DNA of 64,000 nt from NCBI GenBank assembly GCA_946497035.1, contig CAMMIW010000004.1, positions 54,360 through 118,359 of the forward strand, written 5' to 3'. Positions 34,326 to 44,200 of this stretch are shown piece after piece. Made by a program: the position numbers and the translations under genes. The notes beneath the pieces are model-generated. The model ran no database searches, had not been told where the DNA came from, and worked only from the letters and a program-made list of their open reading frames with translations. How positions within the stretch are numbered: position 1 is the stretch's first letter; every line of letters starts with the position of its first letter. This DNA comes from an uncultured Eubacteriaceae bacterium. GTDB lineage: Bacteria > Bacillota > Clostridia > Lachnospirales > CAG-274.

Positions 34326-35588
34326 ATGAGCCTTTTTAATATTGCTAATCAATTTATACCAGGTGGGGTAAATAGCCCTGTTAGAGCTTTTAAATCGGTA
34401 GATTTAGAGCCTATATTTATAGAAAAAAGCGACAAAGTCTATTTATATGATATAGACGGGAAAAAATATATAGATTATGTTTGTTCTTGGGGGCCTATGA
34501 TACTTGGTCATAACAATGATGAAATTAGAAAAAATGTTATAAAAGCCTGTGAAAATGGGCTTAGTTATGGAGCTGCTACAAAGCTAGAGGTAGATATGGC
34601 AAAATTTATATGTGAAAATATTAATCATATAGATAAAATAAGAATGGTTAATTCAGGCACAGAAGCTGTTATGAGTGCTATTAGACTTGCTAGAGGCTAT
34701 ACAGGAAAAGAAAAAATAATAAAATTTGACGGTTGTTACCACGGTCATACTGATTCTATGCTTATACAAGCAGGTTCAGGGCTTATGACAGATGGTAAGT
34801 CTGATAGTAGTGGTGTTACAAAAAATTGTGCTATAGATACAATAAGCATACCTTATAATGATTTAGATATTTTGGAAGAAGTTTTTAAAAAACATAGTAA
34901 TAATATAGCTTGTGTTATATTAGAACCAGTAGCAGCTAATATGGGCGTTGTTTTACCTAATGAAAACTTTTTAAAAGGTGTTAGAAGTTTATGTGATACA
35001 TATAAAAGCTTATTAATATTTGATGAGGTTATAACAGGATTTAGGCTTGGCTTTGGCGGGGCTAGTGAATATTTTAATATTACACCAGATTTAGTAACAT
35101 ATGGTAAAATAATAGGTGCAGGTATGCCTGTAGGGGCTTATGGTGGTAAAAAACATATAATGGATATGGTAGCACCTAATGGATCTGTTTATCAAGCAGG
35201 TACTTTAAGTGGCAATCCTATTGCTATGACAGCAGGTTTTACTCAGCTTAAAATATTAAAAGAAAATAGCGATATTTATAAAAATATAAATGAAATGTCT
35301 AGTTATTTGTTTGAAAATATTAAACATATTATAAATAGAAATAATTTAGATTGTAGCTTAAATTATATAGGTTCTTTAGGTAGTTTATTTTTTACAAATG
35401 AAAAAGTTTTTGATTATAATAGTGCTAAAAAATCAGATACTAAAAAATATTCTAAATACTTTAAAAATATGTTAAACAAAGGCATATATATTGCACCATC
35501 TCAATTTGAGGCTATGTTTATAAGCAACCAACATAATAAACAAATTATAGATGAAACTTTAAACATTATAGAAGATAGTTTGAAATAA
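34326..35588 (+). CDS. hemL: Glutamate-1-semialdehyde 2,1-aminomutase
   Basis: HemL converts glutamate-1-semialdehyde to 5-aminolevulinate using PLP, the step before HemB. Recognisable parts are IPGGVNSPVRAF near the N-terminus, RMVNSGTEAVMSAIRLARG, KFDGCYHGHTDSMLIQAGSG, LIFDEVITGFRLG, and the PLP-lysine motif TYGKIIGAGMPVGAYGG (Lys about residue 264). The start at 34326 has GGGAG 8 nt upstream and lies 1 nt after the hemB stop; this gives 420 residues, normal for the family. The presence of HemL implies the C5 route from Glu-tRNA, with hemA (glutamyl-tRNA reductase) presumably elsewhere. Confidence 0.96.
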   Translation: MSLFNIANQFIPGGVNSPVRAFKSVDLEPIFIEKSDKVYLYDIDGKKYIDYVCSWGPMILGHNNDEIRKNVIKACENGLSYGAATKLEVDMAKFICENINHIDKIRMVNSGTEAVMSAIRLARGYTGKEKIIKFDGCYHGHTDSMLIQAGSGLMTDGKSDSSGVTKNCAIDTISIPYNDLDILEEVFKKHSNNIACVILEPVAANMGVVLPNENFLKGVRSLCDTYKSLLIFDEVITGFRLGFGGASEYFNITPDLVTYGKIIGAGMPVGAYGGKKHIMDMVAPNGSVYQAGTLSGNPIAMTAGFTQLKILKENSDIYKNINEMSSYLFENIKHIINRNNLDCSLNYIGSLGSLFFTNEKVFDYNSAKKSDTKKYSKYFKNMLNKGIYIAPSQFEAMFISNQHNKQIIDETLNIIEDSLK

Positions 35589-35614
35589 AATTAAAAATTT
35601 AAAGGTGGGTTAAA

Positions 35615-36196
35615 ATGGTAAATAATTATCATAAAATTTACGCATTATATGATGATAAAACCATTAGAATTTATCAAGCATATAATGATGCTATAGCAAA
35701 TGAGGCTATAAAAAATGGTACATTTGGGAAAAATTTTAAATTAGAAAGAATGACTTGGATAAAGCCTTCTTTTTTATGGATGATGTATAGATCTGGTTGG
35801 GCTAGTAAAGAAAATCAAAATAGAATTTTAGCTATAGATATTTTAAGAGAAGGTTTTGATTTTATCATAGATGAGGCAGTTTTATCTACATATAACGATA
35901 AAATTTATAAAGATTATGATAGTTGGAAAGAAAGTTTAAATAATTCACAAGTACGTTGTCAGTGGGATCCTAGCAGAGATATTTATGGTAACCTTTTAGA
36001 AGAAAGAGCTATACAGCTTGGCATAAAAGGAGATATTGTAAAAAAATATGTTAATGAATGGATAGTAAATATTTGTGATATTACAGATTTTTGTAAAGAT
36101 CTACATATAAAAATAAATAATAAAGAAAATATTAATAGTTTGTTGCCTATAGAGAAAGAATATTATAAAACTAGTAAAATAATGATTAAATATTAA
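35615..36196 (+). CDS. DUF4291 domain protein
   Basis: A 193-residue protein of a widespread but uncharacterised family. It matches the DUF4291 pattern: IYALYDDKTIRIYQAYNDAIA near the N-terminus, RMTWIKPSFLWMMYRSGWA (about 44-62), and VRCQWDPSRDIYGNLLEERA (about 109-128). The conserved Trp/Arg/Asp residues suggest an enzyme or RNA-binding fold, and the family is often said to resemble ADP-ribosyltransferase-like folds, but I cannot confirm a function. It follows hemL by 26 nt with AAAGGTGGG before the ATG, and may be co-transcribed without being functionally linked to heme synthesis. Confidence 0.8.
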   Translation: MVNNYHKIYALYDDKTIRIYQAYNDAIANEAIKNGTFGKNFKLERMTWIKPSFLWMMYRSGWASKENQNRILAIDILREGFDFIIDEAVLSTYNDKIYKDYDSWKESLNNSQVRCQWDPSRDIYGNLLEERAIQLGIKGDIVKKYVNEWIVNICDITDFCKDLHIKINNKENINSLLPIEKEYYKTSKIMIKY

Positions 36197-36296
36197 TTTA
36201 TATAATTACATAAAAAAATATAGATTATAATAAAAAAGTATGGTAGAATAATATAATATAAACTAAAAAATAATAATATACTATATGGAGGTCATT

Positions 36297-37016
36297 ATGG
36301 AAAGAGCCTTACCAAAGCACATAGCCATTATTATGGACGGTAATGGTAGATGGGCAAAAAAAAGATTTTTACCTAAAAAAATAGGGCATAAAGCAGGAGC
36401 AGATGCTCTAAAAAAACTTTTAGAAAAAGTTGAAAAAACAGATATAGAGCATATAACAGTTTATGCCTTTTCTACCGAAAACTGGAAAAGGGAGCGACAA
36501 GAGATTGACGATTTAATGAACCTTTTAAAAGATTATATAGGACAATATATAAAAGATAATGAAACAAGCAATTTAAAAATAGATACAATAGGCGATATTA
36601 GTGTATTAACTGAAGATTTGCAAAAAGATTTAGCCTATTTAAAAGAAATATCTAAAGAAAAAACAGGGCTTAGCTTACATATAGCATTAAATTATGGTGG
36701 TAGAGATGAAATTGTAAGAGCTGTTAAAAATATTGCAAATGATGTAAAAACAAATAATATATGTGCAGATAATATAACAGAGGAGCTTTTTTCTTCTTAT
36801 TTAGATACAAAAGAATATAATGATCCTGAGCTTGTTATTAGAACTAGTGGTGAGCTTAGAACAAGTAATTTTTTAATTTGGCAATCTGCTTATAGTGAGT
36901 TTTATTTTACTGATAAACTTTGGCCAGACTTTACCTTTGAAGATTTGCAACAAGCAATATATTCTTATCAAAAAAGAGAAAGGCGCTTTGGCGGTAGGTT
37001 AGATAGTCAATGTTAG
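36297..37016 (+). CDS. uppS: Undecaprenyl diphosphate synthase
   Basis: It is a cis-prenyltransferase that makes the C55 lipid carrier for peptidoglycan and teichoic acids. Hallmarks are HIAIIMDGNGRWAKKR (catalytic Asp), GHKAGADAL, YAFSTENWKR, LNYGGRDEIVRA, DPELVIRTSGELRTSNFLIW and YSEFYFTDKLWPDF. I start at ATG 36297 because GGAGG lies 5 nt upstream; an earlier in-frame ATG (36285) overlaps that Shine-Dalgarno. The product is 239 residues, normal. It begins the uppS-cdsA-dxr-rseP-ispG-polC run seen in many Firmicutes and overlaps cdsA by 7 nt. Confidence 0.97.
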   Translation: MERALPKHIAIIMDGNGRWAKKRFLPKKIGHKAGADALKKLLEKVEKTDIEHITVYAFSTENWKRERQEIDDLMNLLKDYIGQYIKDNETSNLKIDTIGDISVLTEDLQKDLAYLKEISKEKTGLSLHIALNYGGRDEIVRAVKNIANDVKTNNICADNITEELFSSYLDTKEYNDPELVIRTSGELRTSNFLIWQSAYSEFYFTDKLWPDFTFEDLQQAIYSYQKRERRFGGRLDSQC

Positions 37017-37846
37017 TTAGAATTATATCTAGTGTGGTTTTGTTCCCTATATTATTTGCTTTAGTATATTATGGAGGTTTGCCTTTAAAAATAGGTACTA
37101 TATTTGTATCTATTGTAGGTATGTATGAATTTTATAAAGCTATATGTAAAAAAATAATGCCTATTCATTATTTAGGGTTTGTTTTTTCAACAATTTATTT
37201 ACTAGTTTTAGATACTATCTTTTTTCAAATAGCAGATTTAATAGTAGGAGCATTTTTGTTATTAAGCTTAATATTTATGGTTTTTAATTATAAAAAAACA
37301 AGCATATTTGATGTAGCTTTAACATTTTTTGGAGTTTGTTATATACCTCTTATGTTTTCTACAGTGTACTTAATAAGAGGGCTAGATTATGGCAGTTATA
37401 CTGTTTGGTTACCTTTTATATGTGCTTGGGCTTGTGATACTGGGGCATATTTTACAGGCATAACTATTGGTAAACATAAATTAACACCTGAGCTTAGCCC
37501 TAAAAAAACTATTGAGGGTGCTATAGGTGGGGTTTTATTTGCAGCTATATTTTGTGGTATATATGGGCTTTTTATAGCTAGCAAAGAGATTGAAATAGAA
37601 CATATTTTTAATAATAGCACAATTACTATTATTAGCTTTGTTTTACTTGGTATAATAGGTGCTATATTTGCCCAATTTGGAGATTTAACAGCATCTGCTA
37701 CAAAAAGAAGATTTAACATAAAAGATTATGGTAACCTTATACCAGGCCACGGTGGTATATTAGATAGATTTGATAGTGTTATTTTTACAAGTGGTATTTG
37801 TTATATTCTTCTTAAAATAATAGATATTTATCATTTTTTCATTTAA
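37010..37846 (+). CDS. cdsA: Phosphatidate cytidylyltransferase
   Basis: CdsA makes CDP-diacylglycerol, the precursor of anionic phospholipids. It is an integral membrane protein of 278 residues with about seven to eight hydrophobic segments. The family signature is complete near the C-terminus (SATKRRFNIKDYGNLIPGHG, then GGILDRFDS), and WACDTGAYFTG with GKHKLTPELSPKKTIEG lie about 140-175. The ATG overlaps the end of uppS, consistent with coupled translation; a weak AGG-type ribosome binding site is 10 nt away. The gene order with uppS and dxr is canonical. Confidence 0.96.
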   Translation: MLVRIISSVVLFPILFALVYYGGLPLKIGTIFVSIVGMYEFYKAICKKIMPIHYLGFVFSTIYLLVLDTIFFQIADLIVGAFLLLSLIFMVFNYKKTSIFDVALTFFGVCYIPLMFSTVYLIRGLDYGSYTVWLPFICAWACDTGAYFTGITIGKHKLTPELSPKKTIEGAIGGVLFAAIFCGIYGLFIASKEIEIEHIFNNSTITIISFVLLGIIGAIFAQFGDLTASATKRRFNIKDYGNLIPGHGGILDRFDSVIFTSGICYILLKIIDIYHFFI

Positions 37847-37861
37847 TATTTTGGAGGATAT

Positions 37862-39022
37862 ATGAATAAAAATATAGTAATATTGGGAGCTACAGGCTCT
37901 ATTGGCACACAGGCATTAGAGGTTGTAGAAAATTTAAAAAATATAAATATTGTAGGCTTATCTACAAATACTAATATAGACATTTTAGAAAAGCAAATTA
38001 GAAAATATAACCCTATGTATGTTTGTGTTACTAATATAGAAAAAGCTAATATTTTAAAAGAAAATATTAAAGATACAAAAACACAAATATTAACAGGAGA
38101 AGAAGGTCTTATTAAGCTTGCTACTCTTGATAATGTAGATACAATTTTAAACTCTTTAGTTGGCAATGTTGGTCTTTTGCCTACTATATATGGTATAAGA
38201 GCCAAAAAACATATAGCCCTTGCTAATAAAGAAACGTTAGTTTCAGCAGGGGAGCTTGTTATAAAAGAGGCTAAAAAATATAATGTTAATATATATCCTA
38301 TAGATAGCGAACATTCTGCTATTTTTCAATGTTTGCAAGGTAACAAATATGATGAAATAGAAAAAATTATATTAACAGCTTCAGGGGGGCCTTTTAGAGA
38401 TCATACAAGCCTAGAAAATGTTACCCTTAAAGAAGCTTTAAACCACCCTAACTGGTCTATGGGTAAAAAAATAACTATAGATTCTGCTACCCTTATGAAC
38501 AAGGGCTTAGAGGTTATAGAGGCTAAATGGCTTTTTAATGTAGATGTAGATAAAATAGAGGTTATAATACACCCTCAAAGCATAATACATTCTATGGTAG
38601 AATATAAAGATAGTGCTATTATGGCTCAATTAGGAACACCAGATATGAAAGTTCCTATTCAATATGCTTTAGCTTATCCTAGTAGAATTAAAAATGACTT
38701 TGAAAAGCTAGATTTATTAAAATATAACAATTTAACTTTTAAAAAGCCTGATTATGAGCTTTTTCCTTGCTTAAAGTATGCTTTTGATGCTATAAAAATA
38801 GGTGGAACTATGCCCTGTGTTTTAAATGCAAGTAACGAGATAGCCGTAGAATATTTTTTAAAAGAAAAAATAAAATTTACTGATATACCTAAAATTGTTT
38901 ATAAAACAATGGAAGAACATAAAAATAAAAATAAACTAAATTATAGTTTAGAAGATGTTTTACAAGCAGATAAATTTGCAAGAGATTTTGCAAAAAATTT
39001 AATTTTATTAAATAATTTTTAA
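37862..39022 (+). CDS. dxr: 1-deoxy-D-xylulose-5-phosphate reductoisomerase
   Basis: It catalyses the first committed step of the MEP isoprenoid pathway, DXP to MEP with NADPH. Motifs: NADPH fold at the N-terminus ILGATGSIGTQALEV, ALANKETLVSAGELV, YPIDSEHSAIFQCL, LTASGGPFRDH, HPNWSMGKKITIDSATLMNK (metal/substrate site) and NASNEIAVEYFL. Length 386 is normal. ATG with GGAGG 5 nt upstream, 15 nt after cdsA. Together with ispG nearby it shows that this organism makes IPP/DMAPP by the MEP route, feeding uppS. Confidence 0.97.
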   Translation: MNKNIVILGATGSIGTQALEVVENLKNINIVGLSTNTNIDILEKQIRKYNPMYVCVTNIEKANILKENIKDTKTQILTGEEGLIKLATLDNVDTILNSLVGNVGLLPTIYGIRAKKHIALANKETLVSAGELVIKEAKKYNVNIYPIDSEHSAIFQCLQGNKYDEIEKIILTASGGPFRDHTSLENVTLKEALNHPNWSMGKKITIDSATLMNKGLEVIEAKWLFNVDVDKIEVIIHPQSIIHSMVEYKDSAIMAQLGTPDMKVPIQYALAYPSRIKNDFEKLDLLKYNNLTFKKPDYELFPCLKYAFDAIKIGGTMPCVLNASNEIAVEYFLKEKIKFTDIPKIVYKTMEEHKNKNKLNYSLEDVLQADKFARDFAKNLILLNNF

Positions 39023-39034
39023 TGAGGTGAAAAT

Positions 39035-40111
39035 TTGAGCTTAATAATAACAATTTTAATATTTGGCTTTATTATATTAATACACGAATGGGGACATTTT
39101 ATTGTTGCTAGGAAAAGTGGTGTTTTTGTAGAAGAATTTGCAATAGGTATGGGCACTAAGCTTTGGAGCAAGGAAAAAGATGGAACATTATATTCTATTA
39201 GGCTTTTTCCTCTTGGTGGCTATTGCAAAATGAAAGATGAAGATACTTCAAGCACAGATCCAGATAGTTTTTCTAATGCTACTATGCCTAAAAAATTTGC
39301 TATAATATTTGCAGGAGCTTTTATGAATTTTATTTTAGCTTTAGCTATATTTATAGGTATTGCTTTTTTTAGCGGTAGTGCTACTACAACTGTTAGGGAA
39401 GTTTCTGAAGGTTCTCCTGCTAAGCAGGTAGGTATACAACCTGGTGATATAATATATAAAATTAATGGTAAAAGAGTTAGAAGCTTTGAAGATTTAAGCT
39501 TTAAAGTTTCTGGTGTTAACTCTAAAGAAAAATTAAATGAAAATATTGAAATAACTGTAAAAAGAGATGGAGAGTTATTAACATTTTCATTAACTCCAAA
39601 ATATGATGAAGCTTTACAAAGAAATTTAATTGGTATAGCACCTGTATTAAAAAATGGCCTTTTAGCAGAAGATATTGAAGGTATAGAAAAAAATACTTTT
39701 TTTGGTACTATTCGTGATGGATTTTTTAATATGATATTTACTATAAAAGTTACTATAGTAGGTGTTGTTCAGCTATTTACAGGGCAAATAGGCCTTGATC
39801 AAATGATGGGGCCTATTGGCATAACACCTGTTATAGATAGCCAATATGAAAGTGCTATGAAAGTTAGCTTAGGTGCTACTATTTTAACTATGCTTAATAT
39901 AATGGCTCTTCTTAGTGCTAATATTGGCGTATTTAATCTTTTACCTATACCTGCTCTTGATGGTGGTAGAATTGTATTTTTAACTATAGAGGCTATAAGA
40001 GGCAAGCCTATATCTCCAGAAAAAGAAGGTATGGTTCATTTTGTAGGTTTTATACTTTTAATGGGCTTTGGTATTTTTATAGCATTTAAAGATATTATAA
40101 GTTTATTTTAG
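39035..40111 (+). CDS. rseP: Site-2 intramembrane metalloprotease RseP/RasP
   Basis: It cleaves transmembrane segments such as trimmed anti-sigma factors and remnant signal peptides. The zinc site HEWGH is at residues 17-21 in the first membrane helix; a PDZ domain (about 120-205; VREVSEGSPAKQVGIQPGD) is inserted; and the third zinc ligand lies in NLLPIPALDGGRIVFL. Further helices at about 93-112, 230-250 and 328-350. The start is TTG at 39035 with GAGGTG upstream. Length 358 is normal. Gene order dxr-rseP is standard; the stop is immediately followed by a terminator hairpin. Confidence 0.96.
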   Translation: MSLIITILIFGFIILIHEWGHFIVARKSGVFVEEFAIGMGTKLWSKEKDGTLYSIRLFPLGGYCKMKDEDTSSTDPDSFSNATMPKKFAIIFAGAFMNFILALAIFIGIAFFSGSATTTVREVSEGSPAKQVGIQPGDIIYKINGKRVRSFEDLSFKVSGVNSKEKLNENIEITVKRDGELLTFSLTPKYDEALQRNLIGIAPVLKNGLLAEDIEGIEKNTFFGTIRDGFFNMIFTIKVTIVGVVQLFTGQIGLDQMMGPIGITPVIDSQYESAMKVSLGATILTMLNIMALLSANIGVFNLLPIPALDGGRIVFLTIEAIRGKPISPEKEGMVHFVGFILLMGFGIFIAFKDIISLF

Positions 40112-40134
40112 GCTGTAGACAAATTCTACAGCCT
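40110..40134 (+). terminator. Terminator, GCTGTAGA-core family (copy 3)
   Basis: A 10-bp stem AGGCTGTAGA / TCTACAGCCT with loop CAAAT, then TTTTAAAA. It starts in the rseP stop codon and lies between rseP and ispG on the same strand, so it may only partly terminate or may separate two units. Confidence 0.75.
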
Positions 40135-40162
40135 TTTAAAAGCTAAGAAAGGAATGATTTTT

Positions 40163-41224
40163 TTGATAGATTTTATAAAAAGAAAACAAACAAAAGAGAT
40201 AACTATTGGAAATGTAAAAATAGGTGGTAACAATCCTATTGCTATACAATCTATGTGTAATACAAACACTAGAGATGCAAAAGCTACTATAGAGCAAATA
40301 AACAGGCTACAAGAAGAAGGCTGTGAAATAATAAGAATAGCCGTGCCTGATATGGAAGCTTGTGAGGCTATAAAAGAAATAAAAAAAGGTATAAAAATAC
40401 CACTTGTTGCCGATATTCATTTTGATTATAGATTAGCCTTAAAGGCTATGGAAAATGGTATAGATAAAATAAGAATAAACCCAGGCAATATAGGAGATGA
40501 AGAAAGAATAAAAGCCGTTATAACTATGGCTAAAGAAAGAAATATACCTATTAGAATAGGGGTTAACTCTGGCTCTTTAGAAAAAGATATATTACAAAAA
40601 TATGGAGAGGTTACACCTAAAGGACTTGTTGAAAGTGCTTTAAGACATGTTAATATAGTAGAAAAATATGATTATAACAATATAGTTGTATCTATAAAAG
40701 CATCTAATGTGCCTTTTAGTATGGAAACATATTCTATATTATCAAAAGAAATAGACTATCCGTTACATCTAGGTATAACAGAGGCAGGAACTGTTTGGAG
40801 TGGTGCTATAAAATCGGCAGTTGGTATAGGTTCTATTTTAAGTATGGGTATTGGTGATACTATAAGAGTATCTTTAACAGGCGATCCTATAGAAGAAATA
40901 AAAACTGCTAAAGAAATTTTAAAATCTTTAGGTCTTAGAAAATTTGGTATAGAATTTGTATCTTGTCCTACTTGTGGTAGAACAGAAGTTGATTTAATAT
41001 CTATTGCTAATAAGGTGGAGCAAGAATGTAGAAAAATAAATAAAAATTTAAAAGTTGCCGTTATGGGATGTGCTGTTAACGGGCCTGGAGAAGCTAAAGA
41101 GGCAGATATAGGAATAGCAGGTGGCAAAGGATATGGGCTTATTTTTAAAAAAGGTGAAATATTAAAAAAAGTTCCTGAAAATGAGCTTATACCAGAGCTT
41201 TTAAAACTTATAAATGAGCTATAA
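40163..41224 (+). CDS. ispG: 4-hydroxy-3-methylbut-2-enyl-diphosphate synthase
   Basis: IspG (GcpE) is the [4Fe-4S] enzyme of the penultimate MEP-pathway step. Seen: IGGNNPIAIQSMCNTNTRD near the N-terminus, VADIHFDYRLALKAM, KIRINPGNIG, RIGVNSGSLE, LHLGITEAGT, and the cluster cysteines in VSCPTCGRTEVD plus VMGCAVNGPGEAKEADIGIAGG region. The start chosen is TTG at 40163, preceded by AAAGGA and a T-run; the ATG at 40154 abuts that AAAGGA too closely to use it. Product 353 residues, typical of the short bacterial form. It sits between rseP and polC. Confidence 0.96.
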   Translation: MIDFIKRKQTKEITIGNVKIGGNNPIAIQSMCNTNTRDAKATIEQINRLQEEGCEIIRIAVPDMEACEAIKEIKKGIKIPLVADIHFDYRLALKAMENGIDKIRINPGNIGDEERIKAVITMAKERNIPIRIGVNSGSLEKDILQKYGEVTPKGLVESALRHVNIVEKYDYNNIVVSIKASNVPFSMETYSILSKEIDYPLHLGITEAGTVWSGAIKSAVGIGSILSMGIGDTIRVSLTGDPIEEIKTAKEILKSLGLRKFGIEFVSCPTCGRTEVDLISIANKVEQECRKINKNLKVAVMGCAVNGPGEAKEADIGIAGGKGYGLIFKKGEILKKVPENELIPELLKLINEL

Positions 41225-41239
41225 TTTGGAGTGATTTTT

Positions 41240-44200
41240 TTGGAAGATAAAAAATTTTCTAATGTTTTTTGTAAAATAAAATTATCTGCTAATGTAAAAA
41301 CTATTCTTAGAAATACTACTGTTTCTAATATAAAAATTAATCAAAATGAGGCTTTAGCTCAAATATTTTTACAAAGTGATAAGATTATAAATGAAAATTG
41401 TTTAAAAGATTTTGAAGAAGATATATTTGATAATTTTAGTTTTTTGAAAAATGTAAAAATCTATTTACAATATGTTTTTGAAGATTTAACTTTACAAGAA
41501 AAAATAGAAAAAATATGGGGAAATATAATAACTATTGTTAAAGAAAAAAGCCCTATATGTTTTCCTATTTTTAAAGATGCTACATTTATATTAGAAGAAA
41601 ATATATTAAATGTAACTTTATATAAAAAAGGTGCTTTTATATTTAAGTCTAAAAAAATAGATACAATTATACAAAATATTATAAAAGAGAGGCTTAATAC
41701 TAATATATTTGTAAAATTTATAGATGATAATAGCTGTATTGAAAATAAAGAGCAAAAAGATAATGAGCTTAAAAAGCTTATAGCAAAAGCTTTAGAAAAT
41801 ACCAATGTAAATAAAAATTTAGAACAGAACGATGAAAATAAACCACAAGAGATAAATAGATTTAGAAAAGTTAAAAGGTTATCTTTAAAAATTAAAGAAA
41901 ATATAGATGAAAATATTAATGTAATAAAAGACTCTATAAATGATGGAGAAATTATCGTTATAAAAGGTAAAATATTTGGTATAGATATAACAGAAACAAA
42001 AAAAGGTAAATATATTGTAAAAGTTGATATAACAGATATGACAGATTCTATTAGCTTTAAATTTTTTACCGAGCCAGAAGATTTTAAAGAAGATTATACC
42101 AATATAATTAAAAAAGGTAATTTTGTTATAGTTAAAGGTGAAATAAGATATGATGAATATATAAAAGAACTTATATTAGCACCTATGGAGATTTGCCTTA
42201 CTAATGCACCTGAGCCTAAAATGGATAATAGCCAAGAGAAAAGAGTTGAGCTACATTTACATACACAAATGAGCAAAATGGACGGTGTAAGCTCTGTTAA
42301 AGATATAATAAAAAGGGCTAGTGATTGGGGACATAAAGCGATAGCTATAACTGATCACGGGGTGGTGCAGGCTTTTCCTGATGCTATGGATATGGCTAGA
42401 AAATTAGGCATAAAAGTTTTATATGGTGTAGAGGCTTATCTTGTAGACGATTTATCTGATGTTGTGCAAAATAGCAAAAATCAAAATTTATTAGATGAGT
42501 ATGTTATATTTGACTTAGAAACAACAGGGCTTAATAGAGAATATAATAAAATAATAGAAATAGGAGCGGTAAAAGTTAAAAATGGCAAAATAATAGATAG
42601 ATTTTCTACTTTTATTAATCCACACGAAAAATTAAATGAAGATATAATAAAATTAACTAATATAACAGATGATATGCTTGTAGATGCACCAGAAGAAAGT
42701 GAAATGTTACCTAAATTTTTACAATTTTTTGGAGATAGTGTTTTAGTTGCTCATAATGCAAAATTTGATATGGGTTTTATTAAAAAATGGGCAGAAAGAA
42801 ATAATAAAAAAATAAACAATACAGTTTTAGATACTGTAGGTTTATCTCGAACTATTTTTCCTGATATGGCAAAACATACTCTTAATGTAATTGTTAAAAA
42901 ACTTGACATTTTTTTAGAAAACCACCATAGAGCGGTAGATGATGCAGAGGCAACGGCACATATATTTATAAAATTTGTAGAAATATTAAAAAATGAATAT
43001 AATGTTATTAATCTTGATGGGGTAAATGAACTAGCTAGAACTAATATAGATGTAAAAAAATTAAGGCCTAATCACGCTATAATACTGGTAAAAAATCAAA
43101 AAGGTCTTAGAAATTTATATGAGCTAATATCTAAATCTAATTTAGAATATTTTTTTAGAGACCCTAGAATACCAAAAAGTGAATTTTTAAAGCTTAGAGA
43201 AGGGCTTATAATAGGTACAGCTTGTGGAAATGGTGAATTTTATCAGGCGGTTTTAAATAATGCAGATGATGATGAAATAGAAAAACTAGCTAATTTTTAT
43301 GACTATTTTGAAATTCAACCTATAGGTAATAACCAATTTTTAATTGAAAATGAAAAAGTTTCTAATATTAATAGTATAGAAGACTTACAAAATATAAATA
43401 AAAAAATTATAGATTATGGTAAAAAATATAATAAACTAGTGGTAGCTACTTGTGATGTTCATTTTTTAGATAAAGAAGATGCTTATTTTAGAAAAATAAT
43501 AATGGCATCTAAAGGTTTTAAAGATGCAGATAGCCAACCGCCAGTATATTTTAGAACAACCGAAGAAATGTTACAAGAATTTTCTTATTTAGGAGAAGAT
43601 TTGGCCTATGATGTTGTTATTAAAAATACTAATGCTATAGCAGATATGATAGAAGAAGTATTACCTATACCAGATGGAACGTTTCCACCTGAAATAGAAG
43701 GTTCTGACAAAGAGCTTACTAATATAACTATGACAAAAGCTAAAAGTATATATGGAGAAGATTTGCCAAAAATAGTTAAAGATAGGCTAGAAAGAGAGCT
43801 TAATTCTATTATAAAAAATGGTTTTGCCGTTCTTTATATAATAGCTCAAAAAATAGTTTGGAACTCTAATGATAATGGCTATATAGTTGGTTCTAGAGGT
43901 TCTGTTGGTTCATCTTTTGCCGCAACAATGGCAGGTATAACAGAGGTTAATCCGTTATCTCCTCATTATTTTTGCAAAAATTGTAAATATTCTGATTTTG
44001 ATTCTGAAGAAGTTTTAGCTTATGCAGGTAACTCAGGTTGGGATTTACCTGATAAACAATGTCCTATATGTGGAAATATGTTATCTAAAGACGGCCACGA
44101 CATACCTTTTGAAACTTTTTTAGGATTTGAAGGGGATAAAGAGCCAGATATAGACTTAAATTTTTCTGGAGAATTTCAAGCACAAGCACATCAATATACA

